The notes under the pieces are model-generated. The model was not told the DNA's origin, ran no database searches, and saw nothing but the letters and a program-made list of their open reading frames with translations. This document shows positions 1 through 7,883 of a stretch of 64,000 bases of DNA, one piece after another (position 1 is the stretch's first letter; every line of letters starts with the position of its first letter). This DNA comes from Aestuariivivens insulae (GTDB taxonomy: Bacteria; Bacteroidota; Bacteroidia; Flavobacteriales; Flavobacteriaceae). The position numbers were made by a program, and so were the translations under genes. The DNA lies in the NCBI RefSeq assembly GCF_022662195.1, contig NZ_JAKMCS010000003.1, forward strand, positions 124,001 to 188,000, in the 5' to 3' direction.

Positions 1-2
1 AA

Positions 3-290
3 ATGAAGGACAAAGACATTGGAAAAGTTGGAACACCAGAACGAGACAAATACGAATTTGACTTACAAATGGAAGTACTTGGAGATATGATAAAGTCTGT
101 CCGAAAAGAACGGAATTTAACTCAAGGACAACTTGGAGAATTAATTGGAGTACAGAAATCACAAATCTCTAAATTGGAACGAAATGCTAAAAACATGACT
201 ATCGAAACGATTTTAAAAGTATTCAAAGCATTAAAAGCTAACGTTCGATTTAGTGTGGAAATGAATGAATTTGAATTCAAAGTAACATAA
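3..290 (+). CDS. XRE-family helix-turn-helix protein, HigA-like antitoxin
   Basis: This 95-residue protein carries one helix-turn-helix domain at about residues 28-85. The motif TQGQLGELIGVQKSQISKLE is the typical XRE/HigA recognition region. Size and layout match antitoxins of HigBA-type toxin-antitoxin pairs, which bind their own promoter and neutralise an mRNA-cleaving toxin. The partner toxin would lie upstream, outside the window, so the pairing is an inference. The ATG is two bases from the window edge and an earlier start cannot be excluded. No intact gene follows for 120 bases; next comes only the stub of a membrane-protein gene, which suggests that this module was inserted there. Confidence 0.75.
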   Translation: MKDKDIGKVGTPERDKYEFDLQMEVLGDMIKSVRKERNLTQGQLGELIGVQKSQISKLERNAKNMTIETILKVFKALKANVRFSVEMNEFEFKVT

Positions 291-412
291 AGCACTTCTG
301 GCTAGACCTATAACCAGTACAAAAAAACCATGTTTTTTAAGATATAAGATTACCTAGCTCATAGGTTAAATAGGCTTTTCTCCCCTAAATGTAACCTATC
401 CTGCTTTTTATA

Positions 413-586
413 ATGGTAAGAGGTCGTTATTCTGGTTTTTATCCCTATCCATTTCTTAACGTTAATATCATTGGACTTAAACAATCCATCATCAATATTT
501 TAATTATCTTAGTTCTGTCACTCTTCTTGATGGGTATTTTAATACTCGCTGGGAGGACCTTAAAGCCTAAACGACAAATCCATTAA
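413..586 (+). pseudogene. C-terminal remnant of a Pr6Pr-family membrane protein
   Basis: This open frame encodes 57 residues and ends two bases before the next lipoprotein gene. It contains RGRYSGFYPYPFLNV followed by one hydrophobic helix of about 22 residues and a short basic tail. That is how I know Pr6Pr (FAR-17a/AIG1-like) proteins to end: an RG...YPYPF motif and then a last membrane helix. Those proteins are usually near 200 residues, so three quarters of the gene is missing. A stop codon lies seven codons upstream of the ATG and no matching N-terminal sequence is visible in the 120 bases before it. I read it as a decayed gene end; a short functional membrane peptide is the alternative. 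Confidence 0.5.
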
Positions 587-588
587 TT

Positions 589-1014
589 ATGAAAAAAACT
601 GTTTTCACCCCACTGTTTGCACTAATCATTATGATGTTCTCTTGCAATTCATCAAAAAAACAAACCAGTGCGGCACTTTACAACACCACCTGGGAGCTGG
701 AACACATCTCTGGGCCACGCATTGCTTTTGAAGGCCTATTCCCAAATAAAAAGCCTCAAATAACATTCAATAAAGAAACACAAAAAGCAGAAGGCAATAA
801 TGGCTGCAATGGCTATTCGGCCGATTTCAACCTTAACGGCGAAGCCATCTCTTTTGGCGAACCAGGGCCAACCACCATGATGTACTGTGGTGAAGGTGAA
901 CAGGTGTTTTTGAATACTATAAAAAAGATTAAAAAATACAACGTTGATGCTGAAGGCAAATTAAATTTAATGATAGACGATGTGCCTATGATGCGATTTA
1001 AAAAGGTAGAGTAA
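589..1014 (+). CDS. META-domain lipoprotein (HslJ-like)
   Basis: A 141-residue lipoprotein. The N-terminus is a hydrophobic signal ending in the lipobox MMFSC, so it is expected to be anchored in a periplasm-facing or outer membrane. The rest is one META domain (about residues 35-138), recognisable by TWELEHISG near its start, GNNGCNGYSADF in the middle and TTMMYC before the last strands. META/HslJ proteins are small envelope proteins linked to stress or antibiotic tolerance without a known enzymatic role. The next gene, two bases downstream, holds a second META domain, so the two were probably expressed together and may have arisen by duplication. Confidence 0.85.
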   Translation: MKKTVFTPLFALIIMMFSCNSSKKQTSAALYNTTWELEHISGPRIAFEGLFPNKKPQITFNKETQKAEGNNGCNGYSADFNLNGEAISFGEPGPTTMMYCGEGEQVFLNTIKKIKKYNVDAEGKLNLMIDDVPMMRFKKVE

Positions 1015-1016
1015 CA

Positions 1017-1823
1017 ATGAAAAAACTAATAACAATACTACTAGGTGCTTGCTTCGTGGTTTTGTCATGTGTCGATAAAAAAGCCGATAAGAAAATTGAC
1101 GATGCTTCAATTGAAGCAGTTAAACCAGATACCATTGCAAAGGCCTTAGGCGAAAACAAAACTATCACAGAGGCTTATTTTAAGGCCAATGGCACAGAAC
1201 CTTTTTGGAGTTTGACCATTTCAGAAAAAATGATCAAACTTAAAACGATTGCCGATTCCATCTTAACGCCACATACCGAACCCATTTATGCTCAGGATAG
1301 CAATGTGAAACGATATACTTTACATACCGAATTGGCTAAAATGAACATTCAAATTAGTCAAACTGAATGTATCAATGCCATGTCCGGTATGGCATCTCCA
1401 TATTCGGTAACTATTGAATACATGAAAGGAAGGGATACCGAATTTACAAAACTAGAAGGGTGCGGAATATACCTCACCAATTATCGTTTACATGACATCT
1501 GGGTACTGGAAAATCTAAATGGAACGGCAGTATCTCAAGGAGATTTTGGAAAAACACTTCCGTCCATTGAAATAAATTCTGGTAAAAACACCTTCTTTGG
1601 AACAACAGGCTGTAATAAAATTAGAGGTAAATTATTCTCCGAAAGAGATAAACTAAGGTTTCTCAATATTGCATCAACAAAAATGATGTGCCTGCCGGAC
1701 AATAAAAAAGAACAGGAATTTATACAAGCGCTTAATAATTCCGTATCTTATACTATAGCCAACAATAGGTTGTCCTTATCAAATCCTGATAAAATGTTAA
1801 TGACCTTTAAAAAAATTGATTGA
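1017..1823 (+). CDS. Lipoprotein with COG3650-like and META domains
   Basis: A 268-residue lipoprotein with the lipobox VVLSC at about residues 14-18. Two parts follow. Residues 45-155 contain KANGTEPFWSLTI and later AMSGMASPYSV, typical of the COG3650-type domain found in predicted periplasmic lipoproteins. Residues 160-266 form a META domain (WVLENLNGTAV, FFGTTGCNKIRG, STKMMC). This domain pairing is common in Bacteroidota. It starts two bases after the previous META gene and is followed after three bases by a small membrane-protein gene, so all three look like one operon. The function is unknown beyond envelope localisation. Confidence 0.85.
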   Translation: MKKLITILLGACFVVLSCVDKKADKKIDDASIEAVKPDTIAKALGENKTITEAYFKANGTEPFWSLTISEKMIKLKTIADSILTPHTEPIYAQDSNVKRYTLHTELAKMNIQISQTECINAMSGMASPYSVTIEYMKGRDTEFTKLEGCGIYLTNYRLHDIWVLENLNGTAVSQGDFGKTLPSIEINSGKNTFFGTTGCNKIRGKLFSERDKLRFLNIASTKMMCLPDNKKEQEFIQALNNSVSYTIANNRLSLSNPDKMLMTFKKID

Positions 1824-1826
1824 CCC

Positions 1827-2063
1827 ATGAAATATCTAATCGCCATATTGTTTATACTTGCAACAGGAAGTATTGTCACGGGTTATATTCTAAATTCCGA
1901 ATACTCACAAAAACTAATCGGATTTGGAGTTTTAGGGCTTTTTATTGTTGTCTTTCCGCTGTTTGCTTATTATAGATGGAAAGACAAAAACATGAAAGAT
2001 TATATGCTCACCAAAGAGAATTTGGACAAAATGCGAGAAAACCAACGCGAAAAGAAATATTAA
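1827..2063 (+). CDS. Small two-helix membrane protein
   Basis: A 78-residue protein with two hydrophobic stretches (about residues 3-22 and 30-50) and a charged, Lys/Arg-rich C-terminal tail. I do not recognise a family. It starts three bases after the META lipoprotein gene, which supports co-transcription and an envelope role. Its last four bases overlap the end of the convergent FISUMP gene. Confidence 0.65.
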   Translation: MKYLIAILFILATGSIVTGYILNSEYSQKLIGFGVLGLFIVVFPLFAYYRWKDKNMKDYMLTKENLDKMRENQREKKY

Positions 2064-2644
2064 TCTTTAATACACCTGCAATTTTGCATAATACCAGAAC
2101 TAGATATACCACTAGTACTTACGGAAACATCTGGAACAAGTGTAACATTTCTAAACGAATCGGGAAAACCCCCATCTGTTGATGTATAGTAATGGCCTTT
2201 CTCTCCTATCTCCTTGAATTCAGAAAAATACCATCCTCCGGCTAATAAATTAAACCCAACTGGCTTTCCTTGTTGCATGGCATAAGGCTTAAAAAAAATA
2301 TGGGCAGCCTCTATACCCCCTAAATAATCTATAAGCGTATCCCACTCTTCTTTAGAAGGCAAATGCCAACCTTCTGGACATGCCGTTTGTGCAGCATCTC
2401 CTGTATATAAACGCCCATAAATAAAACAATTATCGCTATTATCATCATAGCAAGTACTTAAATTGTCAAGGGTATCGTAATTCAAATTTTCGGCAAACCA
2501 GGTTTGCTCTCCTATGGTTACGATATCGTAAACCTGTCCATCCCTAGGGTCTGTAAATTGATTAGCTAAAACATCATTGTCGTCATTATCTTTAGAACAT
2601 GACAAAAGACATAGAACAATGCCTAATAATAAATAAGATTTCAT
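2060..2644 (-). CDS. FISUMP-domain lipoprotein
   Basis: A 194-residue lipoprotein with the lipobox CLLSC and an Asp-rich linker (SKDNDDND). The body begins FTDPRDGQVYDIVTIG, then QTWFAENLNYD, then GRLYTGDAA and CPEGWHLPSKEEWDTL. That order is the signature of the Fibrobacter succinogenes major paralogous (FISUMP) domain, widespread in Bacteroidota surface lipoproteins and of unknown function. Here one domain occupies nearly the whole protein. The stop overlaps the 3' end of the convergent small membrane-protein gene by four bases. Confidence 0.85.
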   Translation of the reverse strand: MKSYLLLGIVLCLLSCSKDNDDNDVLANQFTDPRDGQVYDIVTIGEQTWFAENLNYDTLDNLSTCYDDNSDNCFIYGRLYTGDAAQTACPEGWHLPSKEEWDTLIDYLGGIEAAHIFFKPYAMQQGKPVGFNLLAGGWYFSEFKEIGEKGHYYTSTDGGFPDSFRNVTLVPDVSVSTSGISSSGIMQNCRCIKD

Positions 2645-2713
2645 TTGTAGTTTGGTGCTTTTTGTAATTTTTTTATTGTTAAAAATACAATTAAATTACT
2701 TAAAGTCAATACA

Positions 2714-3163
2714 TTAATTCAAATTTCGCCTTTCAATAAAAAAGCGTTTTAAGAGGGAAGCCGTTTCTTGCTCCATAATCCCCCCTTTAATAACCGTTTT
2801 TGGATGCAGCTTTGTTTTTAAATTAATACAGCCACGTTCTAAATCCCTTGCACCATACACTATTTTTGATATTTGACTCCAATACAAGGCTCCGGCACAC
2901 ATTTGGCACGGCTCTAAAGTAACGTACAAGGTACAGTTTTGGAGGTACTTACCGCCTAGAAAATTGGCTGCTGCTGTAATGGCCTGCATTTCGGCATGAG
3001 CGGTAACGTCATTGAGCGTTTCAGTTAGGTTATGCCCCCGGGCAATTATTTTATTGTCAATAACAATAACCGCTCCAACAGGAATTTCACCTTTGTCGTA
3101 AGCCAACTCGGCTTCCTGCAAGGCTTTTTTCATAAAGTAATTATCATCAAAAATGTTTTCCAT
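2714..3163 (-). CDS. tadA: tRNA-specific adenosine deaminase
   Basis: A 149-residue enzyme that deaminates adenosine-34 of certain tRNAs to inosine, needed for wobble decoding. The zinc-deaminase motifs are intact: HAEMQAI (HAE at residues 56-58, with catalytic Glu57) and PCQMC (85-89), whose cysteines bind zinc with His56. Length and the tail ending in RRFFIERR fit bacterial TadA. A TATTTTTG -7 element lies six bases before the ATG, which implies an almost leaderless mRNA. Confidence 0.93.
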   Translation of the reverse strand: MENIFDDNYFMKKALQEAELAYDKGEIPVGAVIVIDNKIIARGHNLTETLNDVTAHAEMQAITAAANFLGGKYLQNCTLYVTLEPCQMCAGALYWSQISKIVYGARDLERGCINLKTKLHPKTVIKGGIMEQETASLLKRFFIERRNLN

Positions 3164-3168
3164 AGCAG

Positions 3169-3176
3169 CAAAAATA
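3169..3176 (-). promoter_or_regulatory. Bacteroidota -7 element of tadA
   Basis: On the minus strand this reads TATTTTTG, a full match to the TAnnTTTG -7 consensus of the Bacteroidota primary sigma factor. Transcription would start about seven bases on, at or next to the tadA ATG (3163), so the transcript would be leaderless or nearly so. The -33 element is not clear. Confidence 0.5.
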
Positions 3177-3216
3177 CGATTTCATCCGTTAATATTTATT
3201 GTTTTTAGAGGTCATA

Positions 3217-3237
3217 CCTGCCTTGCCGGCAGGCAGG
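3217..3237. repeat. Short GC-rich palindrome, REP-like
   Basis: A palindrome of the form CCTGCCT-TGCCGGC-AGGCAGG in otherwise AT-rich intergenic DNA. Related cores occur at 46626-46645 and inside the inverted repeat element at 34326-34423. The remaining intergenic bases (about 3240-3400) hold no feature I can support. Confidence 0.55.
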
Positions 3238-3402
3238 TGCAATACCCTAATTATCATATACTCACGTGTTTTTATTTTGAAAATAGGAGTTCGTGAATCT
3301 TCGATTTCAGTTGGGTTTGCAACTTTTGTAAATGTGCATTTCAAAACTAATATCAATCACCAAATAGCTACCTTGAAAATCTTTATGGCACCCTTTATTG
3401 AA

Positions 3403-4818
3403 TTACAATCCTCTGTAATACTCCAATACCTTTACCTGCAAAAGATACTCATACTTTGCTTTATTAAGGTTTAATTGCGCAGTATCCATATTATTTTTAC
3501 TCACTATATATTCTACGATGTTTGAAACACCGTTTTCAAACTTAACTTTATTAATGCGGTACGATTCTTGAAACGCATTTACCTGACTTTTAAACGCTTT
3601 AAACCGCTCGTAAGCCGATTCCATGTTATTATATGTATTTGCAATAGCCTGTTTAAGAAGCCTTTTGGTGTTCTCTAAATCGACAACAGCTTGTTCTAAT
3701 TCTATTTTTTGTAGTGACACCCTATTTTTTGCCGAAAAGCCATTAAAAATAGGAATGTTTATCGATAGTCCTACCACCGAATTTAAGTTGTTATTGAATT
3801 GATCGGCATAACCTATTTTATTGCTCTGGAACTGCGTTTCATTTCTCAAAACAGGAATATCTTGATTATTTATATTTACAAAATCACCTGTTTCTTTAGT
3901 AAGCGTTCCTGTGTCCTGAAATGTTTCAGCAATACTAGAATAATTAGTGCTTAGCTTCCCAAACAAGCCTATATTGGGTAAGTAATAGGACCTTGCGACC
4001 TTAATACTACTCTTAGTGGCTTCAATTTGATACTGTTTCACTTTAAAAGTTGCCAGGTTATTTAGAGCATCATTGTAAACATTATCTATAGAGTGGCCGT
4101 AGGCTTCAATAGCATCCAAATCTGAAAAGGAATTAATAACACGTTCTTTTTGAAGGTCGGTATTTAGTAACTTAATAAGTCGTTGGTTTACAAAATTGAG
4201 TTCATTTTTCACATTAATTATACCTACTTTATCCATGGCCAGCTGCCCCTTAATATCTGTATAGTCGGCTGGATTCCCATAACCTTCATTATAGTTTGCT
4301 TCAATCCGCTTTAACTGTTCTTCCGTTGTACTGTATCTATTCTTTGCAAGAACTAAGGCATCACGACTATTAAGCAATTGAATATAGGTTAAGGTAACCT
4401 CTAGAATAAGGTTTTGTTTCTCTTCCTCCTTTTGCATTTGTGCCGCATACAAACGAAATCTGTTTTGTTTAATTTTATTCATTAGGCGAAACCCATTAAA
4501 AATGGTTGCATTGAGCTGCAGTCCTGCATTCGAAAACGTGAGTTCTTGATTTATAAAATCGTTAGTAAACGGATCTAAACTGCGCCCAGAGCTTTGTCCT
4601 AAATTATAATCCAGGTTAACACTGGGTAATAGTTCTTGCCGGGACTGTTTATAGTTAATTCTAGACGTTTCTGTATCTAAAGTGGCAACCTTGTAATCCA
4701 AATTGTTTTCAAGAGCTATTTTAATACAATCTTCTAAAGTAAGTAATGATTGTGCATGTCCCATACCCAAAAACATACTCCATACAACAATCCATATTCT
4801 AATTATTTTCTTGCCCAT
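3403..4818 (-). CDS. TolC-family outer membrane efflux protein
   Basis: A 471-residue protein with an N-terminal signal peptide ending near GMGHAQ. It then shows the TolC/OEP pattern: two related halves of long amphipathic helices, starting LTLEDCIKIALENNLDYKVA and including the second-half motif GLSINIPIFNGF. Trimeric TolC proteins form the outer membrane channel of tripartite exporters. It is the last gene of a leftward exporter operon, eight bases after an ABC ATPase gene. With the HlyD adaptor and the FtsX permeases it would complete an envelope-spanning pump. The substrate is not indicated. Confidence 0.9.
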   Translation of the reverse strand: MGKKIIRIWIVVWSMFLGMGHAQSLLTLEDCIKIALENNLDYKVATLDTETSRINYKQSRQELLPSVNLDYNLGQSSGRSLDPFTNDFINQELTFSNAGLQLNATIFNGFRLMNKIKQNRFRLYAAQMQKEEEKQNLILEVTLTYIQLLNSRDALVLAKNRYSTTEEQLKRIEANYNEGYGNPADYTDIKGQLAMDKVGIINVKNELNFVNQRLIKLLNTDLQKERVINSFSDLDAIEAYGHSIDNVYNDALNNLATFKVKQYQIEATKSSIKVARSYYLPNIGLFGKLSTNYSSIAETFQDTGTLTKETGDFVNINNQDIPVLRNETQFQSNKIGYADQFNNNLNSVVGLSINIPIFNGFSAKNRVSLQKIELEQAVVDLENTKRLLKQAIANTYNNMESAYERFKAFKSQVNAFQESYRINKVKFENGVSNIVEYIVSKNNMDTAQLNLNKAKYEYLLQVKVLEYYRGL

Positions 4819-4826
4819 TACACTTC

Positions 4827-5495
4827 CTAATTATAAATAATTCTTCCATCCAATAAATTAATTATACGGGAACCATAGGCCGCATTTTTTTCGGAATGCG
4901 TTACCTGGATAATGGTAACCCCCTCCTCGTTTAAGGTCTTGAAAACCTCCATTATTTCTGTTCCTTGTTTTGAATTTAGATTTCCCGTAGGCTCGTCGGC
5001 CAAAATAAGTTTAGGGTTTGCAACAAGCGCCCTAGCAATACCAACCAATTGTTGTTGCCCTCCACTTAACTGCGACGGCAGCAAATCTTTTTTGCCTACC
5101 ATATTGAACCGGTCCAACATATCGGCAACCAAGGCCTTTCGTTCCGATCGCGAATGTTTTTTATACAATAATGGGGTTTCGATATTTTCGTAAACCGTTA
5201 GTTCATCAATTAAATGATACGACTGGAACACAAAACCTATATATTCCTTATATAAATTGGCACGGTGTTTTTCTTTTAAGGTATGCACGGACTTATCTAG
5301 AAACGTATATTCGCCTTCATTAAAATCGTCGAGCATACCAATAACGTTGAGCAAGGTTGTTTTCCCCGAACCCGAAGGCCCCATAATGGAAATAAAATCG
5401 CCTTTGCTTACGGTTAAATCTATATCATTTAATAAGAAAACACGATTCCCTCCAGAGTTTACCCATTTAAACAAATCTTTTATTTGTAGTAGCAT
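4827..5495 (-). CDS. ABC transporter ATP-binding protein (MacB/LolD type)
   Basis: A 222-residue ATPase with Walker A GPSGSGKT (residues 39-46), signature LSGGQ (143-147) and Walker B LILADE (163-168). This is the ATPase class that powers FtsX-like permeases. One oddity: the stretch after the signature reads QQQLVGIARA, whereas nearly all relatives have QQQRVAIARA, so the usual arginine is leucine and an alanine is glycine. The other ATPase of this operon keeps the standard residues. It lies between the 791-residue permease gene (10 bases) and the TolC gene (8 bases). Confidence 0.92.
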   Translation of the reverse strand: MLLQIKDLFKWVNSGGNRVFLLNDIDLTVSKGDFISIMGPSGSGKTTLLNVIGMLDDFNEGEYTFLDKSVHTLKEKHRANLYKEYIGFVFQSYHLIDELTVYENIETPLLYKKHSRSERKALVADMLDRFNMVGKKDLLPSQLSGGQQQLVGIARALVANPKLILADEPTGNLNSKQGTEIMEVFKTLNEEGVTIIQVTHSEKNAAYGSRIINLLDGRIIYN

Positions 5496-5505
5496 GTTAA
5501 ATTTT

Positions 5506-7881
5506 TTATTCTGTTTTTAAACTTTTAATAGGGTTTGCGTTGGCGGCCTTTAACACTTGCATCCCTATGATAAAAATGGCAATGGCAATGGTAACTGCTC
5601 CTGATATAACAAACAATACCCAACTGAGGGTTATTCTATAGGCAAAATTTTGAAGCCAGCCCCATATAAAATAATAAGCAATTGGCACCGCAATAACCAT
5701 AGATAATATGATAAGGACTAAAAACTCTTTTGAAAGCAACCGTAAAATAGTTGTTATAGAGGCTCCCAATACTTTCCGTATACTAATTTCCTTAGCCCTT
5801 TGATTAGTGGTATAGGTAACAAGACTTAAAAGCCCCAAACAGGAAATTAATATGGCAATAATGGTAAAATAGAAAACCATATCCTTAATCAACAATTCAC
5901 TTTTATATTGCCCCTTATACATATCTGAAATAAAATTGTAATTGAATGTTTTACCAGGGTTAAACTTATCGTGAAGTGCTTTTAGAGAAGCTATGGCCTG
6001 TGTGGTTTTATTGGCTTCAACACGCACCAACAATTTAGAAGTCATTGGTAGATCGTACCGAATAATAAAAGGTTCTATTGGCACGTGCAACGAATTGATA
6101 TGCACATTTTCTATCACCCCAATAATTTTACCTTCCCTATCCCAAAACCCTAATCGTTTGCCTATAGGGTCTTTCATTTGCATGACTTTTTGTGCCGCCG
6201 TATTAATAATGAAGTTGGCTGTATCGATAGCCATAGCCCTATTAAAGTTCCTGCCTTCCTTTAATCTTATGCCCGTAGTACTTAAAAAGTCGGGATCAGT
6301 ACACATGATGGTAAAAGAGGTGATTTCATTAAAATCCTTTTCATCCCATTCTGGGTCTGACGTCGAATTACCAATATCTAAAATGTTTTGGTTTATTGGA
6401 GTAACCCCAAGTATTCCCGGTTTTTCCAAAAGCTCTTTTCTATATGCCTGATAATTGCCTGTAGGGTTTATGTCGCCCATACTCACTTCAACCAGGTTCT
6501 CTCTATCGAATCCAATATTCTTATTTTGTATATAACTAACTTGTTTATATACTGAAGTCGCTCCGATAATCATAACCATAGTAATGATAAATTGAAAGAC
6601 CATAAGTGCCTTTCTAAAAAAAGCCTCATTCTTGTTGTGGACACCTCCCCCTGTTAACGAGCGTGTAGGTTTAAGTGCTGATAAATAAAACGCTGGGTAA
6701 ATTCCAGAGGCCAATCCAAGTAAAACAATAAAGGCCACTAACATCATTATAAATTTAGGCGTGAAAAAAGCCAGGCCAATGTCTTTTCCTGTTAAGGCAT
6801 TAAACTCTGGCAACAGCACGGAAACGATACCCATCGCCATTATAAACCCGAAACCTGTAATTAAAACCGATTCTATTAAAAACTGAACCCTTAGGTTAGC
6901 TTTTAAAGCACCCAAGGTTTTTCTAACACCAGTTTCTTTAGATCGTTTTGCTGCTCGAGCTGTAGACAAATTCATAAAATTGATACTGGCTAGCAACAAA
7001 ATCAGGATAGCTGCTACAGATAGGATGCGCACATATTCAATCCGTCCGCCAGCCACTTTACCACCTTCAAAATTAGAATAGAGATAGGTCTCTGAAAACG
7101 GTTGAAGAAAAAGTTCTTCTGTAGTTGCTTCATCGGGGCGGTTATCTATAATGGCATTTTTAATACGGTTATTAGCTTCTTCAACAGAGATACCATCTAC
7201 CAGCTGAACGTACATTTGGTTCTGAAAATTTCCCCAATGGTTTAACCATGGGTTCTTATTCAACTTTTCGGCAAAAGGTATAATAAAGTCGAACTGTAAT
7301 GTTGAATGTACAGGTAAGTTTTTAAAAACACCTACCACTTCATAGGAGTCTTCATTGTCTGTAGTTATAAATTCTCCAATAATGTTTTTGGCATTCCAAT
7401 TTTCACCAAAATAATAACTTGCAAAACGCTCTGAAACAACTATAGTTTTGGTCTTATTATAAAGTTCCTCATGACCTCCCCTAACAAAAGGAAATTGAAA
7501 AATATCGAAAATTTCAGGCGAAGCATAATTGCCATTTTGTTGTAAAAATCCGTTTTCTATTTTAAAATTGGTTGGTGGCTCCCAGGATAATAGAGCCACT
7601 TTATCTACTACCGGATATTTTTCTTCCAGAACAGCTTTTAGTGGTTGTGGTGTTGTAGCCCACGTTTTGATATCGCCACCAGTTATAGGGTGGTTGGTCA
7701 TTACATAGCATACGCTGTCCCCATTTTTAACAAAATCGTTATACTGTAGTTCATCTTGCACCCATAAGTAGATAAGAATACTACAGGTTATACCAAGGGC
7801 CATTCCCATTATGTTAGTCAAGGTAGTGCGCTTTTCCTTTTTGAAAAGCCTAAATGCTATTTTAAAATAATTTCGAATCAT
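5506..7881 (-). CDS. FtsX/MacB-like ABC transporter permease
   Basis: A 791-residue permease of the double FtsX type. There is an N-terminal membrane helix (about residues 20-40), a large periplasmic MacB_PCD domain, three helices starting near residue 285, a second periplasmic domain, and three C-terminal helices. The motifs NLSTARAAKRSKETGVRKTL and RAKEISIRKVLGAS are the paired FtsX hallmarks. Such proteins work as mechanotransmitters that move substrates in the periplasm towards TolC rather than across the inner membrane. Its start is two bases after the end of the upstream permease gene, so both are probably translated together. Confidence 0.9.
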   Translation of the reverse strand: MIRNYFKIAFRLFKKEKRTTLTNIMGMALGITCSILIYLWVQDELQYNDFVKNGDSVCYVMTNHPITGGDIKTWATTPQPLKAVLEEKYPVVDKVALLSWEPPTNFKIENGFLQQNGNYASPEIFDIFQFPFVRGGHEELYNKTKTIVVSERFASYYFGENWNAKNIIGEFITTDNEDSYEVVGVFKNLPVHSTLQFDFIIPFAEKLNKNPWLNHWGNFQNQMYVQLVDGISVEEANNRIKNAIIDNRPDEATTEELFLQPFSETYLYSNFEGGKVAGGRIEYVRILSVAAILILLLASINFMNLSTARAAKRSKETGVRKTLGALKANLRVQFLIESVLITGFGFIMAMGIVSVLLPEFNALTGKDIGLAFFTPKFIMMLVAFIVLLGLASGIYPAFYLSALKPTRSLTGGGVHNKNEAFFRKALMVFQFIITMVMIIGATSVYKQVSYIQNKNIGFDRENLVEVSMGDINPTGNYQAYRKELLEKPGILGVTPINQNILDIGNSTSDPEWDEKDFNEITSFTIMCTDPDFLSTTGIRLKEGRNFNRAMAIDTANFIINTAAQKVMQMKDPIGKRLGFWDREGKIIGVIENVHINSLHVPIEPFIIRYDLPMTSKLLVRVEANKTTQAIASLKALHDKFNPGKTFNYNFISDMYKGQYKSELLIKDMVFYFTIIAILISCLGLLSLVTYTTNQRAKEISIRKVLGASITTILRLLSKEFLVLIILSMVIAVPIAYYFIWGWLQNFAYRITLSWVLFVISGAVTIAIAIFIIGMQVLKAANANPIKSLKTE

Positions 7882-7883
7882 AA

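Noticed and set aside
3199-3474. 91-residue plus-strand frame overlapping the end of the TolC gene
   Set aside because: It begins in a palindromic repeat and runs antisense into a well-supported gene; no signal or domain.
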